NCBI RefSeq assembly: GCF_964340395.1
Contig: NC_135563.1
Span: forward strand, 18,871,151 to 18,935,150
DNA from: Glandiceps talaboti
Taxonomy: Eukaryota; Hemichordata; Enteropneusta; Spengelidae
Direction of reading: 5' to 3'
DNA length: 64,000 nucleotides
Positions 25,615 through 37,458 of the stretch are shown here, one piece after another (the stretch's first letter is position 1; every line of letters starts with the position of its first letter). Made by a program: the position numbers and the translations under genes. Below the pieces are notes generated by a model. That model saw only the letters and a list, made by a program, of their open reading frames with translations, was not told where the DNA came from and searched no databases.

Positions 25615-28600
25615 ATGGCAGACTCTGTGAGTACAACTTCAAGCAGTTCCAGCAAAGAAGACGTGAGAGTGGACATATCGGAGGCCGCGGGAGGCTGCAA
25701 AGCAGACGACAGCATCCCCGGTAACAAGACGCCTTGTGCCGCCCCTTCAAGCGCAACAGGTGACTCAGGCTGGGAAAAGCTCATACAGAAACAACGAAGG
25801 TAAGTTAACTTTTTTTTCCACCCACGCAATTTCAGTGAAAGTTTAAAGTTTATGTTGTTATCACGCATTACATGTATCATTGTATGTACCATTCAGAGCT
25901 TGAAAAAAAAGTAAATAACCCCTTATGTGTAATAACTCGGTTGTAACCGCGATTGTCATCTACACGGAAAATATGTCATTTTAATACATGCCGGCATGTG
26001 TTAAAATGACACATTTTCCGTGTTACCCAATGTTTTAAGGAAATAAAAAGTAATATGATCTAGGCAGAGTGCAATATACAGAACTGCAGAGAATAAATAC
26101 CAACCACCAGGCGATTTATTCAGTTTAGAAATAATTTTTTTTTGGTGTTGAACGGGCAGAACTCGACTTCGACAGAGAAAACGAATAATAGTACCCATTT
26201 GGAAAATAAAAGTAAAATAGAAATTTCGCAAGCAACACCCCTGCAGATATTTGTAGTTCATTGTTTTAACCTAGACTTGAGCTTGCTGTTATATACTGCA
26301 AGCTATCAAGTATTTGGATTAATCTGATATACAAATTATATGCTGTGTGAATATAATAAAAGTACATATTTATGAAACACCTTCCACAACTAAGATATTA
26401 TGCTCATAGTGCTCTAAGATATGTGCACACAGTTTGAAAGGATAATATACAAGTACTGATAAAGTAAATAAACTGTTTTATTTTTACTTTTTGAGTCAAA
26501 TTGACAACCAAAGTGCTATGACTCATACTAGCATGTACTCAGAGTCATTTGATCTTGTGACTAAAAATGCTACCAGTAGCTATTTCACCCAGGTCAAGAG
26601 AAAGTCTTATAGTTACGATACATCAGAATATACCAATACATTTGCCTGTGTGTACTAGTTTAGGTATTTAGTGTACATTCTTCTTTATTTTCCAGTGAGC
26701 TCATGTTCGAACTCAGAAAACTACAGCATGGTGAAAAACCAGTCACTGGGAAAGATGCCCGCCAGAAAGTGGAGAATTTCCTACAAGAGCAAACCAATCC
26801 AAGAATGAATACAAGACCAGAACGTTCCCCTAATGACCCTTTAGTGTTAGAAGTACAGGGACTCTTTGAACGAAGAAGAGTAACATCAGTCCTTGAGAGT
26901 TCATCATTTAAACGAGACCTAGAAAATGTCATCCGTGGAACCATAATTAGACAGGAAGGAGGAGCCGATAAGGCACACAGAGAGCGACGTGAACAGGAGA
27001 GAGCTGCAGGTGCTATGATGAATACTGAGGACAACTGGGACACTTTGAGTCAGTCAAGCTTTGTCAGTGCTGTCAGCTCACATTCTTCAATGGATCATTT
27101 GACATGGCCTGCACCACCATCATTCACACCACCCCATGTGCCAACAAACCAACCCTACCCAATGATGAACATACCACCACCACCACCAGCACTACCACCC
27201 CAACCACAACCCACAATGATGAATCAGTTCCCACCACAGTATCCACAGCAACACCAGTCACCATGGCCACAGATGCCACAGCAACAATCACCATGGCCAC
27301 AGATGCCACAGCAACAAGGACATATGAATATGACTCATCAGTGGCAACGAATGCATCAGCATCCAATGCCAGCAGCACAACCACAGCAGATGTACCATGG
27401 AATGTCACCATGGCAACAAATGCCACAACAACCATTCCCACATCAGCCACAGACACAAGGATGGCAACAGAGGCAGCCAACACAAGTACGAAACCAATGG
27501 CAACAACAGCCACCCAATGCCAGAATACGTTTACCACAGCAGTAAGTATACTTTGTAAATAATACAAAAGAATCTTAAGACGCATGAGTGCCAGTGTGAT
27601 CGTGTAAACATGATATTTGCATGAGTGTTTGTGGTTTGTGACCAAACTTTCAAGAGGGAAGTGAATGATATATTACAGCAGAAACTGCTACAAGCACATG
27701 TGCAAATACCAGAGTACCCATATTTGCACTGATATTATTTGATATATTTATCTGAAAGCACAAATTTCATAAAAATGCAAGTCTGTGCATGAGATTTCTC
27801 ATAGAATATGGAATAATGGCATACTTACTTCCATATAAGTATGTACATGTACTAATGTTTTTGTTGGTGGTGGCAGTGTAAATGCCACTAGTATGTGTGT
27901 ACACCAAGGCAAGTATTCATTTGTACATAATGTAATTATTGTATGATATTTTAAAATCATATAATATGTAAATATCCTATGACAAAACTTTAAAGAAAAG
28001 CCCATTTTCCCTTAATTAATGCATCTGATACAAATAAAAAGACCGAAGTCATTTATTCTGTCTGGATAAGTGCAAACAGTGTAGTTTTAGAGCCAGATGT
28101 TATGATCATGGTCCATACAAAAAATGTGGTCTGTTTACAAAAAAATAGTCTGGGTAATTTAAACTTTTGTGTATGATATTTTCAGGCAGCAACCACAGAC
28201 TGGGAGTGATCCAGGGCAAGTCAGAGAGGCTCAGAGAGAGGAACTTGTTTCTGAAATTAGTGAGCTTGTTCATAGAAGACTGGTATCACAAAGTTTGGAT
28301 GGTGATCTCAGAGGACGTCTTGAAATTCACTTGCAGGTAAGAATTCATTGTCACCTTGTCATACGATGTTTTGTCATTTTCTCAATAAAAACTTGATGTC
28401 TATCTTAGGATTTCAAAGGTGTGGGGCTTAGCAAATTTCATATTTACTGTTAGAAATGACCTCTAAGTGTGGCAATTTCTTTTTTTCAACTATGTTATTT
28501 AAAGGCTTCCTTATTGTTCACTTCAGATGCTTAGATGTTATTCCCCAATATTTGTCTTCATTCAGCCAAGGAAAATATGAGAGACCTAAGGTTCCTTTGT

Positions 28601-30660
28601 CACGATGCGTCACTAGATGAGTAGTGAAAATCCTTAGATCACAAGTATTTTCCGGCTGAAAGAAAAATATTGCAGAATAACATAATTATACCAGCACAAG
28701 TAATATCAAAGACATTTTGGGGAAAGTAATTTTGATGTTTTGACTCATATTTCAAAGCAGAACCAATGTAATAGACACACGTTATCATAACATAGAATGA
28801 TCAGAGTACATATTCCATATTTTTTGTTGAACCTGGCTCGTGCATGGTATAATCAATAATTTGTTGTTGTTGTGTATTTGTTAACAGAGAAGATTAGAAG
28901 GAGCTTCTGAAAGAGTAGAAGGAGGAGAAACAGGTGTAGACAGACAACATGTTGCTGACTTTGTCAGATCTCTGAGGTCTAGTACACCCCACAGAAGAAA
29001 TGATTTTAGTAACCTTGGTATACAAGTACCACTAACTGCAGAAGAAGAGATGTCTTACATGGTTAGTATATTTTGTTTTAGACATTCTCTATTTCTAGTT
29101 ATAGAAGGATTAAAGTTCTTTGTTTGCTCTTCAGGTACCCATGTAGTCTTGCTGCCAGGCACGTGACTATCTTCCCTAATCTTTTTATGGATGCCGAGCA
29201 GCTTAGCCGCAAGAATAGAGGGACTTGTCAGGACTAAAATCCCTCACTTTTCGCGGCTTCACTGCTCAGGGCGCACTTTATGCACCTTACAAAGCTAACG
29301 GACAATAGTCACGAGTCTGGCAGCGAGACTAGTACCCATGCACAAGTTGTGATACTTCAGTCAGTGATTTATTCTTGGTTACCCAGAGTCTCACCACTGG
29401 TGGCGCTACAATGAGACCACCCAGACGAGAGTCTGGGGAAACATAATTCCAAGTCACCTGCACCGAAAGTCACACAGTAAATTTCTTCCATGTCATGAAA
29501 AACAGTCTTACAGGGCCCGTTCTTTGTAATTAAGATGAATCAGTCACTTGAGACATGCAAACCTGTCATGAAGGAACCTGGATGATGTGAAGTATTCCCC
29601 AGAATGCACTGCTCTGTGAGACGGATCCAGTGTGGGCGATTTGGGATCACCTTTCCCCAGGCTGTCACCTGGGTGGTCTCTTGGTAGAGCCCCCAGCAGT
29701 GAGAGTCTGGGTAACCAAGACTACAAGTGATCTAGATTCTAAAGTGGTTGGTTTGATATGGAGGCCTTCATGACAAATTCCAACCATTACACATACCAAA
29801 AACTGTTGTCTTACATACCTATTATGAAGGTTGGTTCAAAAAGTCACCTACTAGCATATTGTACAATTGATTTAAAGAAGTATATTACATCATTTCTAAA
29901 TGTTATAAATTGCAGAGTAATGCCAATCCTATGTTGGAAACCATGAGACAAGAACTGGAAGAGTTGAAGAATATGGTGAGAATGAATTTTGAGATGCAGT
30001 TGGACATCCAGAGAGCTATACGACAGGAGGTGGCAGCAGCTTTAGCAACTGTTGCAGGTAAGAAATTATTTGTTTATAAGGCTGATTTCATTTTTTGTAA
30101 CTTCCTGATTATTATTCAGTATTCATTTAGTATACGCAACAATTTCAGAATTACTAAAGGTACACATTACAACCAGATGGTGAACTGAAAGTGCTCCTTT
30201 GGGGTATTTTCTCAGTATTAGGCTGACTTGAGACAACAGAATTATACACTATAATGTATATTAATGTGTGTACAAAATTGTATGACATTTGAGAGCTGAA
30301 AAGCCTGATTTTGAAATTGAGCAAGTTAAATAAAAATATAAAAAAAATGTGCTCATAAATCACATTTATCTTTAAACAATTACATTTTATATCTTTTTTT
30401 CACTGACAGGTGGAAGCAATGCATCACCGAGTTGTGCACCAGCCTCCACTGCTCAACCACTTCAAGATGGAAATTGTTTGATCTGCTTGGATAGAGGGGT
30501 TGACAGTGTTCTATACCAGTGTGGTCACATGTGTGTCTGCATGACCTGTGGTCTACGACTCAAAGGTCAAGGGTTAAACTGCCCCATGTGTAGAGCACCG
30601 ATACGTGATGTCATTCGAGCATATAGATGTGTTGCTGAAAATGTTGAAGAATCAAGTTAA
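25615..30660 (+). CDS. RING-HC E3 ubiquitin ligase, Neuralized-like C-terminal RING
   Basis: Predicted ubiquitin-protein ligase. Six exons: 25615-25799, 26696-27541, 28186-28336, 28888-29061, 29916-30057, 30410-30660. Phases agree and give 582 aa. In order: a Ser-rich N-terminus; motif 1 at about residues 112-145 (RRRVTSVLESSSFKRDLE and following); a Pro/Gln/Met/Trp-rich low-complexity segment, about 200-340; motif 2 at about 360-390 (a second HRRLV...GRLE stretch); a coiled coil at about 455-497 with MQLDIQRAIRQEVAAAL; and a C-terminal RING (CLICLD...CGHMCVCMTCGLRL...CPMCRAPI) with all eight metal ligands, ending 20 or so residues before the stop. The RING resembles Neuralized/MEX3 types, but there is no NHR domain. 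The motif order matches a RING family I know chiefly from plants. No named animal family is assigned. Confidence 0.85.
25962..26023. repeat. 62-bp near-perfect palindrome in RING gene intron 1
   Basis: The arms begin ACACGGAAAAT and meet at ACATGCCGGCATGT; only about two mismatches in 31 bp per arm. It lies 160 bp into intron 1. It may be a MITE remnant or a structured RNA when transcribed. Confidence 0.8.
27230..27330 (+). repeat. Coding direct repeat in the Q/P/M-rich segment of the RING gene
   Basis: A 30-bp unit including CACCATGGCCACAGATGCCA occurs twice in tandem (about 27259-27318), encoding SPWPQMPQQQ twice. A degenerate copy follows near 27405. Open frames in the other two frames and on the minus strand here are composition artefacts. 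Confidence 0.75.
28534..28683. mobile_element. 150-bp MITE in RING gene intron 3
   Basis: ATGTTATTCCCCAATATTT at 28534 and its inverted match ending at 28683 open two arms of about 60 bp, which also include TCAGCC, GGAAAATA and CCTAAGG. The arms differ by several mismatches and small gaps. No coding sequence. Confidence 0.7.
29135..29340. mobile_element. 188-bp MITE (MULE-like) with perfect 9-bp target duplication
   Basis: The element is 29144-29331. It starts TAGTCTTGCTGCCAGGCACG and ends with the inverted CGAGTCTGGCAGCGAGACTA. It is flanked by identical 9-bp duplications GTACCCATG (29135-29143 and 29332-29340). Same family as the copy at 8133-8237. Confidence 0.85.
29373..29720. mobile_element. 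348-bp fold-back element in RING gene intron 4
   Basis: TCTTGGTTACCCAGAGTCTC at 29373 is matched inverted at the right end (GGTAACCAAGA, 29710-29720). The arms are about 78 bp and include GAGACCACCCAG and CTGGGGAAA. It begins only 32 bp after the preceding MITE duplication. Confidence 0.8.
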
Positions 30661-33348
30661 TATGCCTGCCTGTATTGACAATTTCATGGTATAATACCTT
30701 GTCAGAGAGAACACTATTGATAGGTGACCTGCCTGCAAGTAAAACCTCAGTACTGATAACACCTTACAATATACAGGTATATCCAAAAGATTTGGATAGA
30801 ACACATGACCAGTTATGTAATAAGATAGAACTTCATGACATGTGAATACTAATGTTGCATACTCAATATAGTTGCAAGAGTGCTTGGATGTGTATTTTCA
30901 TGAGTGAAGCAGAAATGAAAGTCCCACAAGAACAAGTGGAAATACCCCGGGTACTAACTCTAGCACCCACATCACAGGGTACGAGTGCTTTTATGATTAT
31001 ATATATATAGTTATCTGAAACACCAACATTTTGTAAAAATTGTTTAGTATCTACAATTATCCACATGAAAATGCTATTAGTTTATTCAGTTAAGATGGCA
31101 CTATTTTGGGCATGACAAGTTTTTTCACTATCGCAACACATTTTTGCAACTTTTTCTAAGGTTTAGTATGATTATTTGTTAAACAGGTCAACATTTAACA
31201 TATTGTATAATTAATATAGTATTTGTTTAATGGGCAGTTCCATTATCTTTTGTACTTACATTGCCATTTTGTATACTAGTATTGAATGATTATTTCATTT
31301 ACCATAACTCAAATATTTGATTTGAGTCTAGTCCAATTTAAGATGTAGTTTCCTTCAGTATTGCCACACATGACAGTAACATTTGTATAGACTTCCTGCA
31401 TATTAAAGTTGACATCAACAAATGAACACAGATAGAATTTTGTGCCACTCATTGTCATAAAAGTACACACCTCTTTATGGCACCACACCATCCATCTTAT
31501 TTTTCATAACATAGAAAATATGCTCTGGCTTGCAAGAATGCCCCCATTGGACAAGCATGTTTCAAACAGCCAATCAAATACCACTATATCTTCATTTACA
31601 TATTCATTTACTTGTTGATGCAAAGGAAGCAGGTGTTAATCATAACACAACTAATTCTGATTTGAAATATTTCTACTTTATTGAGTATATGGCCATTGGA
31701 TGTATATACAAAACTGAAAACAGGGAAGCGTAGTATGTTTTTAAAAACACATGTAATAAATTTCTTTTGCATCATTCATAGATGGTAAAAAGTATTTTTC
31801 CTAAGAAAATGTATTTACATTGAAACCATATATGTATTTGCATAAAAACAATAAATAAATAGATACTCACATTAAGAAAATATTACTCCAAGTCTCTTTT
31901 TTAGAGGGCTAACATTTGTTTTATTTCTGGTAAAGTATGCTTGGCAACAAAGAATTTGTAGGCTACATATACTACAATTTACCAGACAATCTGAGAATTA
32001 AAGAGATTGCTTGTTATCCAACTAATACATACATATTCATATCTGGTTACAGAATACATTTTATAATCTCTGAGGTGTGTTCACTTATGCTACCTGGGTC
32101 GGTGGTCGTACTTGATTTGCACAATCATGATTTTGATTTATCTGATTGTAAACAAAACACTTGATCACAAACATGGTTATTTTACATGTAATAATTCCAC
32201 AAAGTTTCTTGTATTTCCTAAAAATCAATTCATTTTACACCATCAAAATTGTTGTTATGACAACAAATGACCAGTCTGACTATTCACAAATGCTTTTTCT
32301 AATGGTTGCTATCTTGTAATCACATCAGTCATGGTTCAAGTCACCATTACTGTGATTATGCAATCAGGATTGTGATTGGTATTTACCAAACATGATGTTA
32401 TGATTGTGATTCACTGACAATCATTGATAAGATATAAGTGTACAAATCAAACATACTCCAGGTGAGCATCAAAGAACCTCAAGTTGCCAAAAATTATGCG
32501 TGATGATCATGTGATGGCATACTCTGACTACCCAAAATTGATTCTCTTCATGCAATTGGGGAAGCATGAGGATTAACCCAACCCAACCTAACACGAATGA
32601 CATTGGATCAATCTCATCAAGAGCTGAGTCCATACTTTAGAATACACACCCTGCTTCAAAAGTGGCTGACATATTTTGGGGAAAAAAATACAAATTTATT
32701 TATTTGTGAATCATAGATTTAATCGGTATAGCTTTTGAGTGCCCCACATGCCTTCAGTTTTTATGTGACTTGACACTCTCCTCGTGATGTAATTTGTATA
32801 TAACTTACCAGTAGGAGAGGATTAAGGAAAGCTTCCCAAAGATGTGCAATGATAATCATTGGGACCCTTTAATAATATCTGTTGATATCTTCAGTCAAGA
32901 AATCCAACATACAGACTATGATATATCCCAATATGAATATTGTATGTCAGAGATTAATTAACTGGAGTGAACTAGATGGAAATTCAAGCTGTTTCTTTTT
33001 CTTCTTCTTCTTCTTACTAATAATTGATACGGAACTGGTAATCAAGCCTTTGGTTTACTAAGAATAGACACAAACTAAATCTATTGTTCTTTAATGTGGT
33101 AGATTACACCAGGGATGTATATACGTCCCTGATTACACAAGTGGGTGATAGCAGTTCCTCTGCTGTGCTATTCTTATCACCCTATGATCAACATAGTGTA
33201 AAATATAAGAAGTCCAAACACAGTACTACAAGTTCATGACTAGTTTTCAGAGACATCTCCCTACCGAGACTATAATTAACCAACATCCATTCAAAAGTTT
33301 ATCACTGTTGTATCAACATGTTGCGACAATAGTTTTACTTTGTGTCCA

Positions 33349-33384
33349 TCCACAGACAAGTAACATTGGTGTTACTTGTCTGTG
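33349..33384. repeat. Perfect 15-bp-arm hairpin
   Basis: CCACAGACAAGTAAC and GTTACTTGTCTGTGG are exact inverted repeats separated by about 6 bases. A related ACAGACAAGTAAC occurs near 38331. No function can be assigned. Confidence 0.7.
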
Positions 33385-33711
33385 GTCTATCTTAGAAAAG
33401 GCTCAACTACCACGGTAATAACTACACCTGGACTCTACTGACACAATTTCATTGAATATGTTTTCAAAACAAAAGCAAAAGAAACCTCTGTAAAACAACC
33501 ATAGAATAGTGTGGCTGTATTTGTGCCATCATACTATTCATCAGTGAATAAAAGACTGATAGGTAATGGTAGACATTTAGCTGAGTATTCTCTCTTTGTC
33601 TCGCATTAAAAAAACACTTGCCCCAGAGTTGTGATTTTTCATACACATTCAAATAATAACCCTGGCTCCTTATGTCATAATATCTTCTATGTTGCTTGAT
33701 TTTTTAAATTT

Positions 33712-33930
33712 TATTTATTTATTTACTGGATAACCAACAGGAGCTATTTTTCGGCTCCTTTGGTTCAGTGTTAATGCAGGAGGAACTGGAGTACCTGGGG
33801 AAAACCTGTGTTGTACAGTAGAGTCAAACTGAACGACACTTCTTACATACAGCATGGTAAATTTAATCAAACCCTGAATGGGTTGAAACCCCAACTGCAG
33901 TGGTTTAACCAAATGGACACAGACAACCCA
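33712..33930 (-). mobile_element. Degenerate SINE-like repeat
   Basis: The stretch with GGAGTACCTGGGGAAAACCT and a later GGTTGAAACCCC resembles dispersed invertebrate repeats whose inverted end is tRNA-like (GAACCCC as a reversed B box). It is strongly decayed. The minus-strand open frame 33715-33984 overlapping it is not a gene. Confidence 0.35.
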
Positions 33931-36004
33931 ATTTCTCAGTTGTAATGCACACTTCATAGTGGCTTTAAAATATGTTGGGTTCATGGCAGTGTCTATAGGT
34001 TACTCTTCTCAACGCTTTCCACCCACTTCCATTCAATATTGTGACATTTTCAGGGAAAAATTGTATTTTTAAAACTGCAGTAAGTGAATTGTAAAATCTT
34101 GAGTTGAGACTTGTAAGTTTCACCAAAGCACACATGAAAAATGTCCTCCTTGGAGTTCACGCAACCTTACTATCTAACTTTGATGTAACACATAACTACT
34201 TAGAACTTCACTTACAGTTATCACTAACAAACATATATATTCTATACAGCAAAACATCTCCTCTAATATTGTGGAACATACAGTATTTGACATCACTGCA
34301 GCTCCAGTACACAAAGTATACATATCAACACTGACATACATTTAAAATATCTATTCTACATGTAAACTGACATTACATATAGTATAAGTCAAAATTCTCT
34401 TTGTTGTAATCCAACCACAATAATCTCTCATTTCTGAACTACGAGTTTACTTCTTGTTTGAATCAACTAAAGTAAAGAGAACATACTCTTTCTAAACTGA
34501 AACATATTTTTCAACTTTCAGCATAGATTTTATATCCTGGTACAGTCAGTGTACAAGCACTGGTTTGGATTTGGCTTTCATTTTGACAGTTCAAGACCAA
34601 GTGTTGGGAAGGTGAATGCTAAATCTAAACCAGTGCCTTGATAAACTGACTAAATCCTTGCATAGACCACCAATAGAAGACAATGTTATATAAATCTTGC
34701 ATTACAATCAAGACTTTTGACTGGGTATGCTACCAGTTAGATTGTGTCTAAGGGCAGCCTTAATTAATTCTGTGTTTCTCATGATCCAACTGACCTTCTT
34801 TTTCTTCAATCTGGTGAAATAAAAAATAAAAAATTGCCCTTTACGGCAGGATTATAAAAAAATCATGTCAATGACTGAGAAATGGCAATCCCTGGAGCAT
34901 GTATCTGACCAAAAATGATCATTTACTGCTGAAATTCAGGAACTTTGATAAACAAATGGTTCAAAGTCTCCTTCTTTAAGTATAATTATGAATTGAAAGC
35001 ATCACCAACATGTTTTCATACACTTACTTTTTTTACTTTTTAACATTTCTTAAGTGACCGACCATCTAACCCATCATTTTGGTTTTTATGACGAGAAAGA
35101 TAGAATTAAGTATGGGTGTGCTAAGAAATCAAACTATAGCATGAGATGTACACATATAATTTTAATACATTAACCAATTTGGCAATCCACACTGAGCATG
35201 CTCAGATGCAATCTAAACTGAGCATGCTCAAAAGCAAAAGACTATAGATTATTATAGTTTGGGGTTACAAGACAGTGCCCTCTCTTGGTCTGAGTAACCA
35301 GGACGAGACTATTCATAATGACAAACATTTATGTTTATCAAATGAATGATACTATACTTCCCATCATGCACCATTCAAGATGGCATGTTTGCAAGTTATG
35401 CATATTGAGGTGGGTTTATACCAAGCTCCTACGCATTGATGCTTTACATCGCTTCAGTGACACCATGTTTACCTTATCATAGAGTTTATATTACACGTTC
35501 AACACCTTTTTGAATAGGATATTGTGGCACACAACTTTCAAGGTGTTGATAATAATTAATTTATCAAAAATGCCAATACTTTGTTCGAGGTTGGGCAAAT
35601 GCAAAATTTCAGTGTTTTTGGTGACCTTTTCACAAATTTCATTTCAAGCAGTTTCAAGCAGGTAACAAAATTTTTCCTATATTTTCTAGAGGGATTTAAA
35701 ATATCAGGATTTTTGACAAACTTTCCAAAAGTACATGAACCTGGGGAGTTAATTACATATTAAAATTATCTTATAATTTAAAAGAAAATTATTTGCCTCT
35801 ATTTTGGTTTATTTAAATCAATGTCTCTATCACATCAAAGTGAAAATATTTGGTTATCCAAAAACTTTCATGCATCTCTCTAGTAATTAGTTAAAAATAG
35901 GATTGTAGCAAAATAGTTTTAGATAGTTGAAAATAGCTATTCCATAGCTTATGCAAACTCTAATTGAGCAAGATGACAGGACTGAGTTGTAAATAAAGTA
36001 CGAC

Positions 36005-37426
36005 TTAATTTTTGTGCTGACTGCGAGTTATATGACAAGTGAATTCAATCTTGTCTCTGCATTCGTAACCACATATTCCGCATTGAAATGGATGTCGTTT
36101 CCCATGACAACTCATGTGAAGTGTATAGATGACATTATCTGTGAAGAGAGTACCACAGTGGTGACAAGATTTCAAGTTATTTGGCAACTGTGCACATCTA
36201 GTGCAAGAAACACTTGGCTCTTCACTGGTTTGTGTGCTTTCTGTTCGGAAGGTTTTGCTAGGCTCTGGTCCCGATTTAACACTATCTGAACTCTGAATTT
36301 CCGGTGAGTTACTCGGTGGTGGCATATTTGTATTGTTCTGAGTTGGTATATTTTCAGGGTGATCTCTGTTATTTTTGGGAGATGGGCTTTCAAGAGGGCG
36401 CCTATGTTCTTGATATAGTCTGTTGTCTCTTGCTGTTGTTGATACAGTTGTCAGCAGGGGATTATTAGCCATTGTGGCCATACTGAGGGGTATCTGTGTT
36501 GGCATCATAGTGTGAGATAAAGGAGCTGTTATTGTATATGGCACACTTCTTATCTGAGGCACACCGATAGACTTTGTGGTGCTCGGAAAAAGTTTTAATG
36601 CTGCAGCTGTTTTTGGAAAATGACTATCGTTTGGCTGCTGGAAGTGATGTTCAACGTTCACATCATTTTGTTTTGGTGATGTCATTGCATTTGAGAAATG
36701 AAAGACTTGTTCATTTGTTGGAGGACTTTGCAACCCTGGTGCTACTTGTCTGTGTCTAATGTCATCTCTTTCCTCTGTTGTACAGCTCATATTAACTGAT
36801 GCATACATCGATTCTGGAGATGAACTCATTTCGGAGGATGTTTCTGAAGACTGTGAGATGGGTGGATTGACTGAAAACACACTTGAAATTTTTGGCAATG
36901 GTTGCGACATACTATTGGTTGTATGCAGTGAAACTTTACAATCTGAAAAATCCTTATGACATTTCCTCATGTGAACTGTCACATTCCACTTATATCGGCT
37001 TTCGTATGAGCACCTCGCACATCGGAAGGGCTTCTCATTAGCGTTTGTGTGGATCTTGACATGTCGTAGGAGACTACTACGAAATGCACTGCTAAACGGG
37101 CAATACTGACAACAGTAAGGTTTGATACCAGTATGGATATTCATGTGATCGGTGTATGCTTGATGACATGATGCCACAAAGTGACACATACTACATTGAA
37201 ATCTAGCTTGTGTTAACACATACTGTCCACCGCCACCACCTCCTTCTTCCTCGTGATTCATGGGTTCATCTTGACGTTCTTTACTTTCCTCCTCTGTGTC
37301 TTCATCTATCTCCTCTATACTCTCTTCATCAATGTATTCTTCCTCTTCTTTCACAATGTCTTTTGTTATTTTTTGTTCTGGCATCTTAGATGTCACCCAT
37401 ATGACTTGTTTCTCAGTGTCACTCAT
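36005..37426 (-). CDS. Ikaros/Hunchback-type C2H2 zinc-finger protein
   Basis: Likely sequence-specific nuclear transcription factor. A single coding exon encodes 473 aa from the ATG at 37426. The N-terminal 60 residues are very acidic. Fingers 1-3 lie at about residues 76-98, 104-126 and 134-157 (ligands C78/C81/H94/H98, C106/C109/H122/H126, C136/C139/H152/H157). The middle (160-410) is S/T/P-rich and probably disordered. The C-terminal pair, about 415-473, has CHHCGTLF, YTLHMSCHG, CGICGYEC and HITRSQH, the pattern of the Ikaros/Hunchback dimerisation fingers; HITR is Ikaros-like and CGYEC recalls Pegasus (IKZF5). The assignment to the broader family is firm; a one-to-one orthologue is not. 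The reading frame stays open upstream of this ATG to a splice acceptor at 37458, so the true N-terminus may be in another exon. Confidence 0.85.
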   Translation of the reverse strand: MSDTEKQVIWVTSKMPEQKITKDIVKEEEEYIDEESIEEIDEDTEEESKERQDEPMNHEEEGGGGGGQYVLTQARFQCSMCHFVASCHQAYTDHMNIHTGIKPYCCQYCPFSSAFRSSLLRHVKIHTNANEKPFRCARCSYESRYKWNVTVHMRKCHKDFSDCKVSLHTTNSMSQPLPKISSVFSVNPPISQSSETSSEMSSSPESMYASVNMSCTTEERDDIRHRQVAPGLQSPPTNEQVFHFSNAMTSPKQNDVNVEHHFQQPNDSHFPKTAAALKLFPSTTKSIGVPQIRSVPYTITAPLSHTMMPTQIPLSMATMANNPLLTTVSTTARDNRLYQEHRRPLESPSPKNNRDHPENIPTQNNTNMPPPSNSPEIQSSDSVKSGPEPSKTFRTESTQTSEEPSVSCTRCAQLPNNLKSCHHCGTLFTDNVIYTLHMSCHGKRHPFQCGICGYECRDKIEFTCHITRSQHKN

Positions 37427-37458
37427 ATTTTTCAGTGTTTCTAGTTGTGTAGCTCTAC
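37427..37458 (-). other. 5' extension of the zinc-finger exon up to a splice acceptor
   Basis: On the minus strand ATTGCAG precedes 37458, a good acceptor, so this exon starts upstream of the ATG. The 32 nt are either 5' UTR or coding: in the zinc-finger frame they read RATQLETLKN without a stop. The upstream exon was not found. Confidence 0.55.

Larger units (their letters stand above)
30661..36004. other. Intergenic, RING 3' UTR and repeats only
   Basis: The first part is presumably the RING gene 3' UTR (AATAAA-type signals occur near 31755 and 31850, both distant). Noted inside: a likely degenerate inverted SINE at 33712-33930, a hairpin at 33349-33384 and paired palindromes at 35194-35229. 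TTTATT at about 35808-35813 would be a minus-strand poly(A) signal about 190 bp beyond the zinc-finger stop codon. No coding exon is recognised. Confidence 0.55.

Noticed and set aside
27104-27645. Open frames of 152 aa (+) and 173 aa (-) over the RING gene
   Set aside because: Both are shadows of the Q/P-rich coding segment, with monotonous T- or V-rich composition.
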